Source: Algoriphagus marincola DSM 16067 (GTDB taxonomy: Bacteria; Bacteroidota; Bacteroidia; Cytophagales; Cyclobacteriaceae). From it: a stretch of 53,330 nt of DNA. The position numbers were made by a program, and so were the translations under genes. The DNA is taken from assembly GCF_000429405.1 (NCBI RefSeq), contig NZ_KE386901.1, positions 11,001 through 64,330 on the forward strand, read 5' to 3'. Under the pieces are notes generated by a model. That model searched no databases, was not told where the DNA came from, and saw only the letters and a program-made list of their open reading frames with translations. The first letter of the stretch is position 1; every line of letters begins with the position of its first letter. Of the stretch, positions 28,401 to 36,747 are shown one piece after another.

Positions 28401-29035
28401 GGCTGTAACTTTCCATTCGGATTTTTCACCAGCTCTTCAAACCGAATTGCCGCAAACTCCGTGATATACATCAGGTTTTTATAGGCAAGTTTGAAGTTTT
28501 CCTTGATGCTATTTTCTTTAGCTTTTTTGGAATAATTTAATGGTATTCCAGCTGCCTGAAAATCCGCACTCGAATATGTTTTTTGGGCCCCAACGGATTC
28601 AGCAATTACCGGCTCCAAAAATTGGATTCCATTTCGGATCTCCTTGACTATTGGGCCTGAATAATGACAATCATCGAATAGCCTTTCCCAGTAAAAAAGC
28701 TTTTCAATCATTGCTAAGAGATTGGAAGCCATTCGGCTTTTTAAGTTAGCAGGTGGCTCACCAAACCCACCCCACTGAACTTCCAAATCTTCCTGAGTAG
28801 CTTTGTAGCCCTCGAGTTGGGTAGCGGCAATTAAGCCTACAATAAAAATGGGTTCATGTAGTAAAAATGGCCTCCAATTTCCGACTGGTTTTTTTTCTAA
28901 ATTATAGTAGGCTACCGATTCGGAATATTCAAGTGTAAACTGAACCAATTCCAACAAAGAACGCTCATCAGGAACCACAAAATGTGGATCCAACTCGGGG
29001 AGCATTCTTCCAGACTGATTGATTCCGTTTTTCAT
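25406..29035 (-). CDS. Baseplate J-like wedge protein (Afp11-like)
   Basis: A 1,209-aa protein in the position of Afp11/Pvc11, directly after gp25. The N-terminal region (about 10-160) includes VPDERSLLELVQFTLEYS and a helical bundle, the middle is beta-rich, and the C-terminal third has the J-like features (RGRGISTWDIERLVLEHFPQ, RVMAYGRSDYPLQLVKNS, VVVIPH, then KLRAAVQF-like KIRAAVQFRKV). It is a core wedge of the baseplate. Its start overlaps the upstream gene end with no gap (stop then ATG), implying coupled translation. Confidence 0.85.
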   Translation of the reverse strand: MKNGINQSGRMLPELDPHFVVPDERSLLELVQFTLEYSESVAYYNLEKKPVGNWRPFLLHEPIFIVGLIAATQLEGYKATQEDLEVQWGGFGEPPANLKSRMASNLLAMIEKLFYWERLFDDCHYSGPIVKEIRNGIQFLEPVIAESVGAQKTYSSADFQAAGIPLNYSKKAKENSIKENFKLAYKNLMYITEFAAIRFEELVKNPNGKLQPHLGLLIAGLRLFQEVQRDLNTLTERHLDFYYQRLLNQFPKHPLPIEVLAGLVPKSGVSLLPENSSFSLSFPDKKTVLMQNPYASELGKGKIAELRTLYKSDYYPFSAGDKVGDFSLNTIFDKLLFQGEGKQEISLKGTRSDDFPYSLGEDLSQKSSQERANTSSQLGFVISSPVLLVESGVHLFKISVELSANSSSQFKKFISDLLYAKERTTSKYHPHEEEEEKSFTHSLLNEAFTVFLTTQSGWTQLDFLHVEFDFFEKQLVFKLEPEGPKEHPVPFTVGIHGDQAESLWPSLKFLINNTAHYPPYKALSLFEIVSMEIHTLTKGVTDGFQFYNQNGKLDSSAPFLPFGALPTKDSYLRLYNPVVINRYLSRFSLDFTWLGLPEERNGFVDYYKAYPETVHNKSFQGKVGLVSNFSSDSKQDPEKTQEFSFFDEVEKSDGQYLSNRKGLTLNLDLLDLSVLSMPERTEKTPTSPYLTIRIAAPKPFVFGHEEYTRVFSDLSFYNSRFPKRQKELPKPAYTPLLEKIEVTYCNYTKENFLRKNDGERESIRFHHIFPFGYTQVFPASRTSSSKLLPSISGRGNLLIGLTDLVGNQIINLGFKLHPAHFIHTITKAPAIRWEILEKNQWHPLGNLVLEDTTSGMLQSGIVKIKLPAKLDDCNTRLSSGKVWLRVSNVGTRDINSRLMALFLNAVLLVEKKGEEDIELSFEEIHQPHQLTAHASTEIDAVLGPFHLKVPGLKKTQEQDRVRISEQTRHRGRGISTWDIERLVLEHFPQIGRVMAYGRSDYPLQLVKNSNIQVVVIPHTPLLSQSREEGFRAPFELLQEIKSFLQKFISPFSKLEVSNPIFEKLKIRAAVQFRKVNQAGYYRDKLEKELIEFLSPNPGDFQKEKGFIRAIYKAEIQNFMESRAYVDSITGFSVLQIVEVQGKYKIIDTAENRKIERLRTISPYAILTSAPSHQLEIINDLSLRDPDLASIGDLSIDSDFIIHSVKPNKS

Positions 29036-29449
29036 TTACAAATTGGTTCCTTCCTTGAAATAATATGGGTAAACCATATTGGTCCTGGAATTGGTGATGA
29101 TTACCGTGTAATCGATATATATTAGTAGCACCCCTTCGGCTAACTTCTCTTTTCCAAACTTGATCTCTTTTACTTTTATGCGGGGCTCATAATACAAGAG
29201 CGAGTCACTAATTGTGTCCCGTAGCAAGGTTAAGTAGGTAGGATCATCCGTTTCAAAAACAAAAGAGAGAAGGTCACAGCCAAACTTAGGGTCCATGACC
29301 CGCTCGGTGGGAATGGTCCCTAGAATTATACGAATGCTTTGCTGGATGTCTTCCTCTGCAGAGACCATGGCTACCCACTTGGAATCCATCTCGAAAGCGG
29401 GTGGAAAAGCCCAGCCATTTCCTAAAAAGCTTTTATTAGAATCCTCCAT
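29036..29449 (-). CDS. gp25-like baseplate protein
   Basis: A 137-aa protein of the gpW/gp25 family (Afp9/Pvc9): FLGNGWAFPP, the sheath-initiating segment SAEEDIQQSIRIILGTIPTERVMDPKFGCDLLSFVFE and a C-terminal YTVIITNSRTNMVYPYYF. gp25 proteins join the baseplate wedge to the first sheath ring and contain a conserved EPR-like motif; here PTERVMDP covers that place. One base separates it from the PAAR gene. Confidence 0.9.
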   Translation of the reverse strand: MEDSNKSFLGNGWAFPPAFEMDSKWVAMVSAEEDIQQSIRIILGTIPTERVMDPKFGCDLLSFVFETDDPTYLTLLRDTISDSLLYYEPRIKVKEIKFGKEKLAEGVLLIYIDYTVIITNSRTNMVYPYYFKEGTNL

Positions 29450-29450
29450 C

Positions 29451-29750
29451 TTATCCTCCGATCATTACTGTGGGACATCCCAAAACAATAGAGCCTCCAT
29501 GAGCGGTGGTATCCCCCATCCTGGCTGCTGGCATCCCGCCTATCATCACCGTCGCCGACCCCTTCACGATACTATCTGGCGGACCTACACAAACACACAT
29601 ATCCCCTACTACGGCGGCAGGCAGCTTTCCTATTAAAACAGTTGGAATTCCAGGACCAACCACCGGTCCTCCCACATGAGGAATCGGCGGAACACCGGGG
29701 GTTTGCATGGGGCAAGTGTGCATATCAGTTAATCGCGCTGCTAGTGGCAT
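29451..29750 (-). CDS. PAAR-repeat spike-tip protein
   Basis: A 99-aa PAAR protein with repeated Gly-Pro-rich turns and the metal-binding His/Cys set (LTDMHTCPMQTPG, GDMCVCVGPPD, GDTTAHGG). It should cap the VgrG-like spike as a sharp cone that holds a metal ion. It is a stand-alone PAAR without a fused effector domain, so toxins of this locus are probably carried elsewhere, such as the tube lumen. Confidence 0.93.
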   Translation of the reverse strand: MPLAARLTDMHTCPMQTPGVPPIPHVGGPVVGPGIPTVLIGKLPAAVVGDMCVCVGPPDSIVKGSATVMIGGMPAARMGDTTAHGGSIVLGCPTVMIGG

Positions 29751-29775
29751 ATTTCTCGTCTCATTTAGTTAATCA

Positions 29776-31575
29776 TTAATTTATCATAACCATGGCTCCT
29801 TTAACCGTGGTAGTACCAGAAGCAGAAAACTCAGCAGAAGCATTTCCCGCAGCTTTCATTGACACATCAGCTTCCAAATCCACATTCATTCCTTTTCCCT
29901 TCAAATCCCCCGCTGATGCCTCTAAATTGACCCCAGATACTGCTTTTATATCAATCTTACCCTGGGCATCCAATACGATATCTTTGGGACTGCTTAGTTT
30001 TATCCCCGAACTATCCAATACACATTCATTGGAATTACAGTCCTTGATGGAGATACTCTTTTCCTTATCATCCAAAATGACCGTGTTTTCAGCAGGAGTT
30101 TTGATTGTTAATATTTTGTCCTCGTCATTAAATAAGAGTTGAATTCCAGATTTGGAATAAATCGCTTTTTGAGTATTGTTTTCATCCGTTTCGATCACGG
30201 GCTTTCTGCTGGAGCTGTACAGGCTTCCAATAATCACCGGAAATCGGGGATCTCCATTTAAGAAAGTTAAGAGGACTTCGTCTCCGACTTCAGGAAAGAA
30301 AAAAAAACCTGCTTTATCTGAAGCATAGTTGAATGCCAGTCTTGCCCAAAGCATATTCGAGTTGGAATCATCCTGAAAAGTGGCTAATTCAACCTGAACC
30401 CGATATTCATTATCAGGGTCTTCCGTGATTTTTTTCACCGTGCCTAAATGAGTCCCTTTTATTCCAGGCAATATCCCCAAGGCATCTTCTTCCTGCACAT
30501 CCGGAAGAGAAGCATGCCAACGGGGATTTGCCCCGACAAAAACTTTGGTTTTCCAATCTCCTTCAGAACAATCCTGCTCTATTTTGGAGATAAATGCCTT
30601 TCCATTGAAGCGGGAATTAAAGTTTTTAAGGTCAACCAGATCACCGGGCTTGAGCTTATTGGTTCCCAGAATAGTTATCTTTCCCTGTACCTTGGAAAGA
30701 GAAGCTTTGCTTATCCAACCTTTCGAAAAAGTAGTAAGCTCATCGGTACTCAAAGGGGCAGAAGTAAATTTTTTAATCCCAGGATTGGATAAATTTCCTG
30801 CTAGTGCTTGAGCTGTCAAATTGCTGAGTTCTAAAGAATCACTCATAGAGGTAGTGACAGATGTAGCTTGTTGATTTTTAGGATCCCAACTAGACATGGT
30901 AATATCCGGGAAAGTATTTTCTCCACTTAGTTCCAAATCAGCATCAAGCACAACCATATCAGCCTGAATAGCAAAATCAGCAGATCCTGAAAAATCGAAT
31001 TCTTTTACTGAAACTTTATCCTGATCCGTCAAAACAAAAAAATTATTGGCCTCTGCACGCATGACCAGATAGTCCCAATCTGTAGAATTGAATTGAAACA
31101 AGGGAGGGGGATACTGCTGAGCAGATGCCAGATCTGGGGTCAGCCCGGCATTGGAAATAAGTTGCGAAAACAAATCATCGTCTTTTGCTGTATCCATCAC
31201 CTGATTCGCTCGTGACTTGGTCAACTTAAATGCCTTATTTTTGCAGGTAACAGATAAAAATGAGGTTTCTCTTCTAACCACTAGACGTTGACCGGTAATG
31301 ATTCCTTTGAAAGAAAGACTTCTTTCATCCCCATATCCCAGATCAATTTCTATAGCTTTACCGGGTACAAAGTTTTCTGATTCACTGTTGGTAAAAGGCT
31401 CATTTTCTAACCCAAAAACCCCGCCATCGGAAATCTTCAAAGTTGCCTGGGCAATACGGTTTATCTCCCAAACCACAGAAATACCAATGATTTCTACCGT
31501 GGCAGGAAGAGAAGTTCCATCGATTTTTATTTCAATAGAAACAGGTAAATCATTTTCTGTCAAAAGTTCTGACAT
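29776..31575 (-). CDS. VgrG/gpD-like central spike
   Basis: A 599-aa spike in the order of Afp8/Pvc8: a gpD-like late-control half (about 1-370), an OB-fold (about 380-455; LGTVKKITEDPDNEYRVQVEL, AGFFFFPEVGDEVLLTFLNGDPRFPVIIGS) and a C-terminal beta-prism with short repeats (KSISIKDCNSNECVLDSSG, GKIDIKAVSGVNLEAS) ending at residue 599. The end is neat and no effector extension follows. It is expected to be a trimer at the centre of the baseplate, capped by the adjacent PAAR protein. Confidence 0.92.
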   Translation of the reverse strand: MSELLTENDLPVSIEIKIDGTSLPATVEIIGISVVWEINRIAQATLKISDGGVFGLENEPFTNSESENFVPGKAIEIDLGYGDERSLSFKGIITGQRLVVRRETSFLSVTCKNKAFKLTKSRANQVMDTAKDDDLFSQLISNAGLTPDLASAQQYPPPLFQFNSTDWDYLVMRAEANNFFVLTDQDKVSVKEFDFSGSADFAIQADMVVLDADLELSGENTFPDITMSSWDPKNQQATSVTTSMSDSLELSNLTAQALAGNLSNPGIKKFTSAPLSTDELTTFSKGWISKASLSKVQGKITILGTNKLKPGDLVDLKNFNSRFNGKAFISKIEQDCSEGDWKTKVFVGANPRWHASLPDVQEEDALGILPGIKGTHLGTVKKITEDPDNEYRVQVELATFQDDSNSNMLWARLAFNYASDKAGFFFFPEVGDEVLLTFLNGDPRFPVIIGSLYSSSRKPVIETDENNTQKAIYSKSGIQLLFNDEDKILTIKTPAENTVILDDKEKSISIKDCNSNECVLDSSGIKLSSPKDIVLDAQGKIDIKAVSGVNLEASAGDLKGKGMNVDLEADVSMKAAGNASAEFSASGTTTVKGAMVMIN

Positions 31576-31578
31576 AAA

Positions 31579-32241
31579 TTAAACTAAAGGTGGAAAAACA
31601 AGCTGATCCCCTGGTCGTATATCCCGGATATTATCCAGCGAATTGAACTCGGCAACTTGTAAATAATAGGATGGGTCGCCATAAATTTTGAAACACATGC
31701 CTGGTAAGGTATCACCAGCTTTAATCACTCGGATATGAGTCAGGTCAGAGGAATTCCTAGCCTCTTGGGCAGCTTTCTTTTTGACAGGTACCGAACCGAT
31801 AAAAGTAGCTTTGATCTCAGCTCGTAAGGGAGTCCCATTCAGATCCATCATGGAATACAGGATATCCCATTCTTTTAATCTACCTTCAAACAGAGATTGG
31901 GTACCCCAAAGAATTTTGACATAGTTAGGTTCGTGAATATCTCCGTTGTAAGTATATATCAGTTCTTTTAACTCATCAATCTGATCATCCACCGGATCTG
32001 TAGACATGACGCCTGTACTGTCAAAGAAGAAATCCATACTGAATTGCTTCGTACCGGCTCCCCGAAATTTGACCGTTTCAGCCGAAACACCACTTGGAGA
32101 TGAATTGGTACTGTACCTATATTCCGATTTATCATGATACTGGTCAGGATTTACCAGCACATCATATTCGCCTACCCTCTCCGAAAAATCAGGCTTCTTG
32201 TAGGCCACCACTTTCATTTTGGTAAGTTTCCCTGAGTCCAT
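31579..32241 (-). CDS. LysM-domain baseplate hub protein (Afp7-like)
   Basis: A 220-aa protein: an N-terminal tube-fold-like part (about 1-150; VLVNPDQYHDKSEYRYS, RGAGTKQFSMDFFFDSTG) and a C-terminal LysM domain (169-220; IKAGDTLPGMCFKIYGDP ... IRPGDQLVFPP). In Afp/PVC the equivalent protein links the tube to the spike, and LysM here serves assembly or peptidoglycan contact. Its stop and the start of the spike gene are three bases apart. Confidence 0.9.
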   Translation of the reverse strand: MDSGKLTKMKVVAYKKPDFSERVGEYDVLVNPDQYHDKSEYRYSTNSSPSGVSAETVKFRGAGTKQFSMDFFFDSTGVMSTDPVDDQIDELKELIYTYNGDIHEPNYVKILWGTQSLFEGRLKEWDILYSMMDLNGTPLRAEIKATFIGSVPVKKKAAQEARNSSDLTHIRVIKAGDTLPGMCFKIYGDPSYYLQVAEFNSLDNIRDIRPGDQLVFPPLV

Positions 32242-32242
32242 A

Positions 32243-32428
32243 TCAACGAGTAGCGCTATAATCCATCACCTGAGAAAATTTCTCTTCCATTTCCCTTTCC
32301 ACATCTCTCTTAGCCTGATTAATCAGTTCCCTTACTTCCTCCAGAGAAAGTTCTCTTTTCCGCTCATAAGAATTGGAATCAGAGACTACTTCTCCCCTGA
32401 TCACCAGTTGCCTGATAATTAAAGTCAT
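32243..32428 (-). CDS. DUF5908-family small protein
   Basis: A 61-aa polypeptide: MTLIIRQLVIRGEVV at the start, then a charged helix (SLEEVRELINQAKRDVEREMEEKF). It resembles DUF5908, a short family seen in Bacteroidota injection-system operons between tube and hub genes; the role is unknown. Spacing of one base to both neighbours shows it is a real gene of the operon. Confidence 0.7.
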   Translation of the reverse strand: MTLIIRQLVIRGEVVSDSNSYERKRELSLEEVRELINQAKRDVEREMEEKFSQVMDYSATR

Positions 32429-32429
32429 G

Positions 32430-32888
32430 TTAGCTGTCCTTTTTAAAGTGTTTATACTTCAAGGTCAAGGTTTCCAGTGCTAATTCATTTTTTGTGCTAC
32501 TCAGCGCTGACAATTCCCAGGAAAGGGGAATAGCGCGATAAACAGACCAGGAAGCCAACGGGGTACCGTCTGCACCCAGTAAGATCACCTGAAGATCCAA
32601 GGGTTTGAATTTAAAATACTCCAATGCATCCCTGCACCAGTCATCCAAACTGGAATTCTGAACCAAACAACGTTTGAGTACTAAATCTGAATATTGAGGA
32701 GGGGAAGGAATATAATGCATATAGCTATTATCTCCCCCCTCCTTTTTTTCTGTAACCTTGACGGTAACCTTCAGCCCGGATACCTCCTGAAAGCTACTGT
32801 CCATCTCTGGAAAATCCGGAAATTTCACCTGGAAATAGAATGCAGTAGGCGGAGAATATCCCTGCTGAAAGAAACTGTTTTCACCCAT
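32430..32888 (-). CDS. Second tube protein (tube initiator, Afp5-like)
   Basis: A 152-aa member of the gp19-like tube family: FYFQVKFPDFPEMDSSFQEVSGLKV, a LKRCLVQNSSLDDWCRDALEYF segment and the end LSSTKNELALETLTLKYKHF. Two tube genes are the norm for Bacteroidota eCIS, with this diverged, downstream one forming the first ring on the hub. Five bases separate it from the main tube gene. Confidence 0.88.
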   Translation of the reverse strand: MGENSFFQQGYSPPTAFYFQVKFPDFPEMDSSFQEVSGLKVTVKVTEKKEGGDNSYMHYIPSPPQYSDLVLKRCLVQNSSLDDWCRDALEYFKFKPLDLQVILLGADGTPLASWSVYRAIPLSWELSALSSTKNELALETLTLKYKHFKKDS

Positions 32889-32893
32889 GGATT

Positions 32894-33346
32894 TTAGCCG
32901 TTGGCGATGGTCAATCCTTCATGTGAAATCACAATGGACTCCACTGCTACTTCATTCGCATCGGATTTCATATCAGTCGATGTGATCTTGGTAGGCCATG
33001 CATTGTTCAGTGTCCAAGTCATTGTAGGGGATCCTGACTCATCAAGGAGTTTGATCACCACATTTTGTCGTTCAATGGTGTTCATCTTGATTTTATTGTA
33101 CCAGTCCCAGAAGGCATTGTCATTGACAAATACGCCCTTTTTCATGGTCACCTGATTGTTTTTTACAATACCCGGCATATTTATCGTCGAAAAAACCGGA
33201 CTGTTACCGTGACGGTATTCAATGGGTTGTGCTTCGATTTCAAGGCCACTGACCTCCTGAAAAGGAATATCGGTGGTACTGCCCCAGTCTACTGAAAAAT
33301 AAAACTTGGGTAATGGCCAATTGCTGTCTTGTGCTTCTCCTGCCAT
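32894..33346 (-). CDS. Main inner-tube protein (Afp1-like)
   Basis: A 150-aa gp19/Hcp-fold tube protein: PKFYFSVDWGSTTDIPFQEVSGLEIE, NQVTMKKGVFVNDNAFWDWYN and KSDANEVAVESIVISHEGLT. Its length equals the usual Afp1/Pvc1 length. It forms the hexameric tube in which effectors travel, and follows the sheath gene after 42 bases. Confidence 0.92.
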   Translation of the reverse strand: MAGEAQDSNWPLPKFYFSVDWGSTTDIPFQEVSGLEIEAQPIEYRHGNSPVFSTINMPGIVKNNQVTMKKGVFVNDNAFWDWYNKIKMNTIERQNVVIKLLDESGSPTMTWTLNNAWPTKITSTDMKSDANEVAVESIVISHEGLTIANG

Positions 33347-33388
33347 AATTTTATAGTGTTTATTGGTTGTTTATTTTAAGTGATTGAA

Positions 33389-34978
33389 TTAAGATTTTTG
33401 CATTTGTTGCTCGAAAGTAACAACGATGAATTCAGCAGGTCTTACGATTGCTAATTTCACGGTAATCAACATCTTGCCTTCCAGAATATCCAAGGCGGTC
33501 ATGGTAGAACCAAGCCCTATCTGTACATCAAAGGCATCTTCAGGACTCGCGCCAGCTAAAGCTCCCTGCTTCCACTTTTCTACCAAGAAATTAGAAATCA
33601 AGCTTTTGACTGTAACCCAAGTATTCGCATCATTCGGTTCAAAAACATAGGCGCGCAAGGCCAATTTGATGGATTGCTCCAGCATGATCATCGTTCTCCG
33701 TACATTGATATATCTCCAGTCCAAGCTGTTCCCGTCCAGGGTTCTACCACCCCAAACCAAAGTTCCCACTCCCGGGAAGGTTCTGATAGCATTCACGGAT
33801 TTTCCTGAAAGGGCATTCACATTGAGATCCTCTTGTTGATCATGTGTAATATTCACGGCAGGTTTGACGACAGAATTCAGCCCTACATTGGCTGGCGATT
33901 TCCATACTCCTCTACTATTATCCACCATCGTGTAAATCCCTGCCATAGCCGGAGCTGCAGGCAATAGATTCATGATCGCTCGAATCTCATCCAAAAGTGC
34001 AGAGTAAGTGGGGCTTGTTGCCAATAGTCCCAAATGATGGTTACTCTCTTTGTTTTTGATGAATCCTGGAAGTACAGATTCTACATCCTCATCCGAAATA
34101 TCCGGACGATCAGCTTTTAAGCGCTCCTTAAATTCATCTTCTGACTTAGGAAATGCCTCTATCAGACTTTTCGCTCTTGCCTCAGGAAGGATCTCCCCAA
34201 GGGCTACAGAAGCATCAAAGTTTTTGAAAGTGATTTCGCCTTTCTGAACTACATTGGTTTCCAACCAAGGATAATAAGCAGCTGCATAACTGAGATACTC
34301 TGTTCCTATTTTCTCTCGGAAGACCTTAATATTATCATCTTCCCCATCTTCCCGACTGTTGTATCCATCATAGATATCTAGTATAGCTACCCGGTTTTGC
34401 ATTTTGGCACAATGAGCCAGCATTTGCTTATACACCTCATAAGACTCTTCCCCCAAAGCAACTGCATCAGGAATCACCACCATAGTTGGCTCTAATTCCT
34501 TGACTAGCTTTAATAGACCACCTTCAACTGCTTTTCCATTAGCATCGGTACCGGTGCCAAGCAAATCATCCTTTTTGATCTCAATTCCATCCTTACCTGC
34601 ATAAGTACCTACTGACACGATGTAGCATGTACCTCCTCCATTGGAGAAGAACAAACGAATACTATTAAATAGATAAACCAAATGATTATCCTTGTATTTA
34701 ATGGTCTTGTCGCCACTTGGAAGAGAAACAAGGTTTCTATCTCCATCCTGTGGGTCCGAAAGCGTAAAACTCGGACTAAATGCTCCGCCAAATAATTCGA
34801 GGTAATCCGCAAAAGAGGTAATCCTCGTAGGCTTGTTTACCAGGGATTTTCCATTTTTCGAAGCCCTCTCTGTATACCCGATAAATGCAGGAATAGCAGT
34901 AGCCACTTCGACAACCGAGCCCGGGAATGCATTTTTTTCTTCAATGTAAACTCCGGGAGTCATGAGGTTTTGTGCCAT
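33389..34978 (-). CDS. Contractile tail sheath protein
   Basis: A 529-aa sheath: MTPGVYIEEKNAFP at the N-terminus, GYTERASKNGK, a middle with ILDIYDGYN, and the C-terminal sheath domain (RYINVRRTMIMLEQSIKLAL ... FEPNDANTWVTVKSLI ... RPAEFIVVTFEQQ). Only one sheath gene is present, in contrast to the three of Afp/PVC but as in AlgoCIS/MAC loci. It packs around the tube, contracts, and drives the tube into the target. Confidence 0.95.
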   Translation of the reverse strand: MAQNLMTPGVYIEEKNAFPGSVVEVATAIPAFIGYTERASKNGKSLVNKPTRITSFADYLELFGGAFSPSFTLSDPQDGDRNLVSLPSGDKTIKYKDNHLVYLFNSIRLFFSNGGGTCYIVSVGTYAGKDGIEIKKDDLLGTGTDANGKAVEGGLLKLVKELEPTMVVIPDAVALGEESYEVYKQMLAHCAKMQNRVAILDIYDGYNSREDGEDDNIKVFREKIGTEYLSYAAAYYPWLETNVVQKGEITFKNFDASVALGEILPEARAKSLIEAFPKSEDEFKERLKADRPDISDEDVESVLPGFIKNKESNHHLGLLATSPTYSALLDEIRAIMNLLPAAPAMAGIYTMVDNSRGVWKSPANVGLNSVVKPAVNITHDQQEDLNVNALSGKSVNAIRTFPGVGTLVWGGRTLDGNSLDWRYINVRRTMIMLEQSIKLALRAYVFEPNDANTWVTVKSLISNFLVEKWKQGALAGASPEDAFDVQIGLGSTMTALDILEGKMLITVKLAIVRPAEFIVVTFEQQMQKS

Positions 34979-35009
34979 AATTATTGTGTTTGTTAGTGTA
35001 AGAAATTGA

Positions 35010-36002
35010 TTAAATAAAAATGTGTGAAACTATAGTATCGTCATTTGGGGCCTTTCTATGCAAAACCTCAGGACTAGCTTTTGGCAATTGTTTGATGACT
35101 ACTTTTAAAGCCTGACCACCGTTGACCCGCTCTACCAATTGGAACTTGGGCAAAACACTTTCCAGTAAAGGAAGAGGAGTCTCAGTCTCAAAGCTTTTTA
35201 CTTTTCTGTCAACTTGAATTTCAAACTCGGATTCAATGAATTGAAAGTTTGAATTTTGGGTATCAATAACTGATAGCTGATTAAAATTATCGTAGACTTT
35301 ATCGGAAAGTATGTATCGCCAAATCGTCTTTTTGGCTTTAAAATGTATGGAATAATTGAATGGTCTATCGCTTGAAATATAATTCTGATAAAGCTGACCA
35401 CAATCTATACTTAAGATCCCGAATGGATTCCTGTTCATAGAAGGGGCTGGTTTGTAAAAAAGCTGCTTTTCACCTTGTTCTTCTTTCAGATAGAAAAGAT
35501 CGGCTTGTCCAGAGAGAAAAAACCTGTTGAAGTTATTTATATCAATCTCTTCATTTTCAAAATCAAAAAGCCTAACCTTTCCTTGCTGAATCCGACTTGG
35601 TAAATCTCTTAAAAGCTTTCTTGAAATTACCTCGACAGCATCCGTACTAGAAACAAAGTCACCTCCATGTAAGGAAGTCTTACCGTCTAGTCGAGAACCG
35701 ATTGAAAAATGAAAAACCCGTAAATCAGGTCTAAATTCTTCCCCGAATTCTGTAAAATTATAAAAGAAAGGACTGCTAGGAATTACCTCAATGATTAGCT
35801 TCTCCTCTTCATTTTTCAGGAAATCAGGCTCGGCACTTAAAATATGTATCCCCCCGGGAAATGACTTGAAGACCAGCCTTAAGTTTTTCGCCAGATTGAT
35901 CCTATCTGACCTCAATGAAAAAGACAGTCCGTCAAATGGACCTTCTCCTCTATATTCATGGAAGGAATTGATCGTGGCAATATGAAAAAATTGTTGATTC
36001 AT
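35010..36002 (-). CDS. Unassigned 330-aa eCIS operon protein
   Basis: I do not recognise a family. The protein is beta-rich and soluble (LAKNLRLVFKSFPGGIHIL, FHFSIGSRLDGK, a C-terminal VVIKQLPKASPEV) and has no signal peptide or membrane segment. It lies between the DUF4255 tail-terminator gene (8 bases upstream) and the sheath gene (31 bases downstream), which points to a structural role at the distal end of the tail, such as a cap or cap adaptor. AlgoCIS is known to have a cap adaptor besides its cap, so that is the leading guess, not a finding of homology. Confidence 0.8.
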   Translation of the reverse strand: MNQQFFHIATINSFHEYRGEGPFDGLSFSLRSDRINLAKNLRLVFKSFPGGIHILSAEPDFLKNEEEKLIIEVIPSSPFFYNFTEFGEEFRPDLRVFHFSIGSRLDGKTSLHGGDFVSSTDAVEVISRKLLRDLPSRIQQGKVRLFDFENEEIDINNFNRFFLSGQADLFYLKEEQGEKQLFYKPAPSMNRNPFGILSIDCGQLYQNYISSDRPFNYSIHFKAKKTIWRYILSDKVYDNFNQLSVIDTQNSNFQFIESEFEIQVDRKVKSFETETPLPLLESVLPKFQLVERVNGGQALKVVIKQLPKASPEVLHRKAPNDDTIVSHIFI

Positions 36003-36010
36003 TCAGGATT

Positions 36011-36580
36011 TTAATTTTCAGCCCCGGTTGAAGAAATTGCCGGAGTGACACCTTTGATCGGCGTATCATCAAATACAACCAAGCCAACTTTGTAAATGAC
36101 AGAGGGTAATAATTTGGTGCCTATCGCAGACCAAACCTGACTGATATTATCATAATTAAGATTGCAGAGCTCAAAGGTTATTTTTTCCACCTTTTTCGAC
36201 ATTCCCTGAATACTTGCGGGATTCATCACCTTTTGATGCTGAAAAAAACTAAGGATTTGAGATATATAGTTCAAACCCTCTAAGTAATTCTTGCTTTTAA
36301 AATTGGCACAAAAAACCAAGTGAAGGTTGATGAACAAAGGAGAGGATTTGTCAAAAAAACCGGACCCACCGCCTGATTGTCTTGGAGATTTATTCCGAAG
36401 CGTTGTTTCTTCTTCCACCGATAACAGAAAACAAACGATGCGATCCTCTAACTCCGCTGGAATAGTTCCTGAATTATCCAACAAAGAAGAAACCATGACT
36501 TTATTATCTGTGAAGCCATATTGATTTTTAAAATTCTGATTTAAAAGTTCTCTGACATGAGCCAGTAATGCATCAATCAT
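36011..36580 (-). CDS. DUF4255 tail-terminator protein (Afp16/Pvc16-like)
   Basis: A 189-aa DUF4255 protein: MIDALLAHVRELLNQNF, SVEEETTLRNKSP, PLFINLHLVFCANFKSKNYLEGLNYISQIL and PSVIYKVGLVVFD. This domain closes tube and sheath at the distal end in Afp and PVC. It is the first gene of the structural operon and has a promoter candidate about 90 bases upstream. The last residues (VTPAISSTGAEN) are a polar tail. Confidence 0.9.
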   Translation of the reverse strand: MIDALLAHVRELLNQNFKNQYGFTDNKVMVSSLLDNSGTIPAELEDRIVCFLLSVEEETTLRNKSPRQSGGGSGFFDKSSPLFINLHLVFCANFKSKNYLEGLNYISQILSFFQHQKVMNPASIQGMSKKVEKITFELCNLNYDNISQVWSAIGTKLLPSVIYKVGLVVFDDTPIKGVTPAISSTGAEN

Positions 36581-36666
36581 TTCAACTTAAAGATTAAATG
36601 GGGTAGAAAAAATCAAAACCAAAAAAGATGGGATTGAAAATTCTTCTCAAAGTTTTTTTAATTTAG

Positions 36667-36697
36667 AAAAAATATTAATAAATCAAGCTACCCCAAA
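36667..36697 (-). promoter_or_regulatory. Candidate promoter of the structural eCIS operon
   Basis: On the minus strand a perfect TTTG (-33) is followed by 19 bases and TATTTTTT, which differs from the Bacteroidota -7 consensus TAnnTTTG at one base. It lies 87 bases before the DUF4255 start, in the divergent region shared with the coiled-coil gene. An 8-bp inverted repeat (TGGGGTAG at about 36599 and CTACCCCA at about 36689) brackets the leader and touches the -33 box, so it could be an operator or leader structure. Confidence 0.4.
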
Positions 36698-36747
36698 TAA
36701 AATAATAATTTTACTTCTAATAACAGTTGTTTATTTGGACTCAAATC

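Noticed and set aside
29776..36580. Type VI secretion (subtype iii) or a contractile prophage instead of eCIS
   Set aside because: An AAA+ ATPase of the Afp15 type, DUF4255, LysM hub, DUF4157 cargo and CIS tape measure are present, while Tss membrane-complex genes, capsid, terminase and lysis genes are absent.
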